This document shows positions 59,595 to 64,000 of a DNA stretch of 64,000 bases, in pieces (positions within the stretch are counted from its first letter, which is position 1; the number at the start of each line of letters is the position of its first letter). The position numbers and the translations under genes were made by a program. Location: assembly GCF_900078305.2 (NCBI RefSeq), contig NZ_LT546028.1:876570-940569 (forward strand), written 5' to 3'. Under the pieces are notes generated by a model that was not told the origin of the DNA, did no database searches, and saw only the letters and a list, made by a program, of their open reading frames with translations. The DNA is from Corynebacterium bouchesdurhonense. Its GTDB lineage: Bacteria; Actinomycetota; Actinomycetes; Mycobacteriales; Mycobacteriaceae.

Positions 59595-61595
59595 ATGTCT
59601 CTTCTGAAATCAGGCCTATTAGCCGTGGGGATATTCGCCACGGCTATTCTGGCCACTACCGTGGCTTTCCTCGGCGCGAGGCTCTACTCAACGATCGATG
59701 GTCACCTGGGTGAGTACGGGGTACAGGTGGAATCAGATCTGGAATCAGATCGCACCGCTTCGGAGCGCGCGAGTTTCTATTCCGAGCTGGCCGATTTTGC
59801 GCGAAGTAATGACTTCGATATCGCGATCAACTACTCGTCGCTCGCTGTCTCTGGTGGTGAGCAGCGAGTCTACTCATCCTCGCTTCCGCCTGACAGCGGT
59901 CGGATGGAACGGCCGCGCTTTGAACGCGGGGAAGTTGACATATTTTATCCGCTGGAAGACTTTCCATACTCTGATCCGAGGCAACCTCTCCATATCAAAG
60001 GGTCTGCGACGGACGAGCAGCACTTGCTGCGGTGGTTAGCCGAACAGGGGCTCGACGGGGTGCCTCTTACCAGTTACTTCTCCGAAATCTTTGCATCCTC
60101 GACAATTCCCATTCTGCTGATCTTATCTGTGCTCCTGTGTCTGGTACTAGGCGCGGGCCATGTCCTTGCCCGCTCGCGGGAGGTCGGTGTTCATCGACTG
60201 CTTGGGCTCAGCGTCGCAGAAACGACCTGTATTGAAATTCAGCGCCAAAGATTTGCGCTTACGATCGTCTACCTCGGAGTCCCACTGCTTGTTGCTGGCC
60301 TTCTTTATGCCTACAACGGGTGGGCGGAGAGCTGGGTGTTTTGGAGAATTTATTTCACGATCAGCGTGATTCTGTCTGTGTGTTTGCTCGTTGGTTACCT
60401 GAGTGGGCAGTTTCTGGTTCGCAGGACATCGATACCTCAATCCATCAAGGGCAAGATCCACGCGCAGCCAATTCTCTATTCCCTGACCGTCGTCCGCGGC
60501 GTGACCCTGGTTGCTGCGCTCAGCGTGGTTGCAACCTTGGTTGGGTTTTCTGCGGAACTTGAGGCGCGTCACCGCTTGCAGGGGGCGTGGGATGCGCACC
60601 GTGGGCCGCAAGAGTTGGCGTTGAATGTCAACACCGCCTTCGAAGATTGGTCAGATACAGAGACTGCAGTGCCGTTCCGGGTTGCTGACGAGGCGGGAGA
60701 CGTGCTCCTCGCTGATCCTTATTGGATTACATGGCCCGTGGAATTAGAGGCACCAGTTCTATTGGTGAACCAGGAATTCGCGCTACAGGCGGGAGTGTCG
60801 ATGTTGGAGGGTGCTGTTGTGACGGTCTGCTCACCGCAAGTGCTGTCTGAACACTCGAGAAACGTGATCGAGGATTCGCTCGAGTTTGAGGCTGGCTACA
60901 CCAAAGAACCAGCACCCGAGATAGAGTGGCGCGAAAGCTGTAGCTTGGGCTCGGTATTCACTTACGATGTAAATTACCGCCCGCAAGTAGATAACCCGAT
61001 TCTCGTCATCCTCCCGCGTGGCCTCGCTCCGTTGGGGGACCACAACTTGATGTCAAAGGTATCCCAGCAAGTCCTTCTCACTGCCTCCCCTGATGTGCCT
61101 TCGCAAATTTTGAAGGGTGCCACCGGGAACACACTTGCTTTTTCTAGGCCGCGTGAAGACTCATGGCAGGCGAGCATTCGCACCGCCGAGCAGAATGTGG
61201 CTCTGTGGGGGCTAAATGGTTTTGCATCAGTCCTGCTTGTGACGGTCCTGGTCGGAGCCACTATCCTGACTTTTCGTGTTACTTACCGGCGCAAAATTCA
61301 CGTTGCCTATGTTTGTGGGCGAAGCCCTTGGTGGGTTGCAAAAGAAGCAGTAGGTTTCGAAGTTGCATTTTTCCTAGCCATGATTGGTTGGCTGCTCTAT
61401 AAGGTTCGCGATCATTGGATTCAAGCCGAGAGCCGCGTACCGTCAACTTGGAGTATCGGGTTTGAAAATCAATGGACACCATCCACCATTTTCGCAGTAG
61501 TAGGTTTCGGCGCAGTATGGTTCGTGGTTTCTGTGGGGTTGATGCACAAAGCTGCGTCGCAGTGGGATGCTAGAGGGGATGCGGAACCGCAATGA
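59595..61595 (+). CDS. Bacteriocin-associated integral membrane protein (DUF1430-like)
   Basis: 666 aa with about eight helices: one near 5-28, four between about 165 and 330, a large extracytoplasmic region (about 330-530) with two Cys, then three at the end. This is the layout of the DUF1430 permease always paired with Lcn972-type peptides; it probably serves export or self-protection with the ATPase that follows. MacB/FtsX-like topology. Overlaps the ATPase start (ATGA). Confidence 0.85.
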   Translation: MSLLKSGLLAVGIFATAILATTVAFLGARLYSTIDGHLGEYGVQVESDLESDRTASERASFYSELADFARSNDFDIAINYSSLAVSGGEQRVYSSSLPPDSGRMERPRFERGEVDIFYPLEDFPYSDPRQPLHIKGSATDEQHLLRWLAEQGLDGVPLTSYFSEIFASSTIPILLILSVLLCLVLGAGHVLARSREVGVHRLLGLSVAETTCIEIQRQRFALTIVYLGVPLLVAGLLYAYNGWAESWVFWRIYFTISVILSVCLLVGYLSGQFLVRRTSIPQSIKGKIHAQPILYSLTVVRGVTLVAALSVVATLVGFSAELEARHRLQGAWDAHRGPQELALNVNTAFEDWSDTETAVPFRVADEAGDVLLADPYWITWPVELEAPVLLVNQEFALQAGVSMLEGAVVTVCSPQVLSEHSRNVIEDSLEFEAGYTKEPAPEIEWRESCSLGSVFTYDVNYRPQVDNPILVILPRGLAPLGDHNLMSKVSQQVLLTASPDVPSQILKGATGNTLAFSRPREDSWQASIRTAEQNVALWGLNGFASVLLVTVLVGATILTFRVTYRRKIHVAYVCGRSPWWVAKEAVGFEVAFFLAMIGWLLYKVRDHWIQAESRVPSTWSIGFENQWTPSTIFAVVGFGAVWFVVSVGLMHKAASQWDARGDAEPQ

Positions 61596-62206
61596 CAATT
61601 CAGGTGAGCGAAGTATCCTGCGCATTTGGCGAGCGGACGGTTTTGCAAACTTTTACGGCCACCTTTAAGGCTGGTCAAATCACGGCGCTTACGGGGCCCT
61701 CCGGCAGCGGCAAAACGACCTTGCTCAATATGTTAGGTGGGCTGACTACGCCGGATTCGGGGACGATCGAGTTTGAGGGGCTCGACATCGCATCCATGCG
61801 TTCGGGCGCGCGTCGCAAATTTCGGCGAGCTAACGTTGGGTACCTATTCCAAGACTGCGGCTTGGTACCCGATCTCTCTGTGATGGAGAATATCAAGATT
61901 GCGGTTCCTCGCGTCACCCGCGAGACGATGGCAGAGGCGCTGACTGAAGTCGGGCTTGGAGGGACTGAAAAGCGAACGGTGAGCGAGCTTTCTGGTGGTG
62001 AACAACAACGCATTGCTTTGGTAAGACTCATTCTTGCGCAGCCGAAGATTGTGTTAGCTGATGAACCAACCGGGGCCCTCGATGAAGTAAACGCGCAACT
62101 TGTTCTCAAGCATCTACGCCAATTTGCTCGGGGTGGTGCAGTGGTCGTCGTAGCCACACATTCTGCATATATTGCGAATAGTTCGGATGCGGTGGTTGAG
62201 CTCTAA
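61592..62206 (+). CDS. ABC transporter ATPase of the bacteriocin cassette
   Basis: 204 aa, MacB/LolD type. Walker A GPSGSGKTT (about 34-42), signature LSGGEQQRIALVRL, Walker B IVLADEPTGALDE. Short chain without extra domains, as in the Lcn972-associated ATPases (TIGR03608 type). Last gene of the cassette. Confidence 0.9.
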   Translation: MTIQVSEVSCAFGERTVLQTFTATFKAGQITALTGPSGSGKTTLLNMLGGLTTPDSGTIEFEGLDIASMRSGARRKFRRANVGYLFQDCGLVPDLSVMENIKIAVPRVTRETMAEALTEVGLGGTEKRTVSELSGGEQQRIALVRLILAQPKIVLADEPTGALDEVNAQLVLKHLRQFARGGAVVVVATHSAYIANSSDAVVEL

Positions 62207-62302
62207 TGTGGCGGAAGAATATAGCTGGGAAGCCATGCCTTTTTATTGGGGCGGATTACAACATAACGGCAGCTTTGCGAGATTGCTTCGGATGGACCGA
62301 AA

Positions 62303-62338
62303 CCGGCTGGCCCGGGGTGTGCACCCCGGGCCAGCCGG
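62303..62338 (-). terminator. Terminator of icd
   Basis: Perfect 17-bp stem CCGGCTGGCCCGGGGTG and complement with a two-base loop, 50 bp past the icd stop. 62207-62302 holds no gene. Confidence 0.85.
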
Positions 62339-62390
62339 CTAAACAGTATCGACAGCCCGAACCAGTGGCCCGGATAATCAACCTAGTGGA

Positions 62391-64000
<1,610 letters not shown>

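Overview
The window is high-GC actinobacterial DNA whose gene order matches the alr-tsaE-tsaB-rimI-tsaD-groES-groEL-whiB-sigD-guaB-guaA neighbourhood of Corynebacterium. Supporting signs are an ESX-4-like type VII secretion locus, the EsrISR envelope-stress module, SigD/RsdA, an imuA'-imuB-dnaE2 mutasome and many leaderless-looking promoters. The species cannot be named from the sequence.

Layout. 0-8.6 kb: type VII secretion (eccB end, mycP, eccD, eccC, an accessory membrane protein, two WXG100 substrates). 8.8-13.9 kb: rplM-rpsI, glmM, then a three-gene operon (EspC-like protein, long Ala/Pro-rich protein, 91-aa protein) whose promoter copies the one in front of the WXG100 genes. 14-19.9 kb: a hydrolase-like protein, a membrane protein, alr and the t6A genes tsaE/B/D with rimI. 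19.9-24.7 kb: groES-groEL under CIRCE, whcB, sigD-rsdA. 24.9-30.4 kb: guaB, guaB3, an HNH/DUF222 gene, guaA. 30.5-35.9 kb: flavoprotein, esrI/esrS/esrR, membrane protein. 36-47.6 kb: imuA'-imuB and dnaE2 with LexA-like boxes, enclosing a lipoprotein, a sucrase/ferredoxin-like protein, a HAD phosphatase and metQ-metQ-metN-metI. 47.7-52.7 kb: MOSC protein, trmL, M20 amidohydrolase, folD, DUF3017 protein, metX.

52.7-62.4 kb looks acquired. It carries an ABC importer grouped with an alkaline-phosphatase-superfamily enzyme and a HAD phosphatase, then a truncated second copy of the icd 3' end, then a complete lactococcin-972-type bacteriocin cassette (precursor, eight-TM DUF1430-like protein, ABC ATPase). 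It ends at the 3' end of the main icd gene, which runs off the window.

Most unusual is a dispersed 14-bp motif, GCGTCGACAAGCAA, present at least 16 times with no more than one mismatch between 20 and 48591. It occurs on both strands, in different reading frames, mostly inside genes, and often has complementary flanks that would give a small hairpin with a 14-nt loop. It is absent from the presumed island. The second highlight is the bacteriocin cassette sitting between two icd 3' ends. The third is the shared ECF-type promoter of the two type VII-associated operons.
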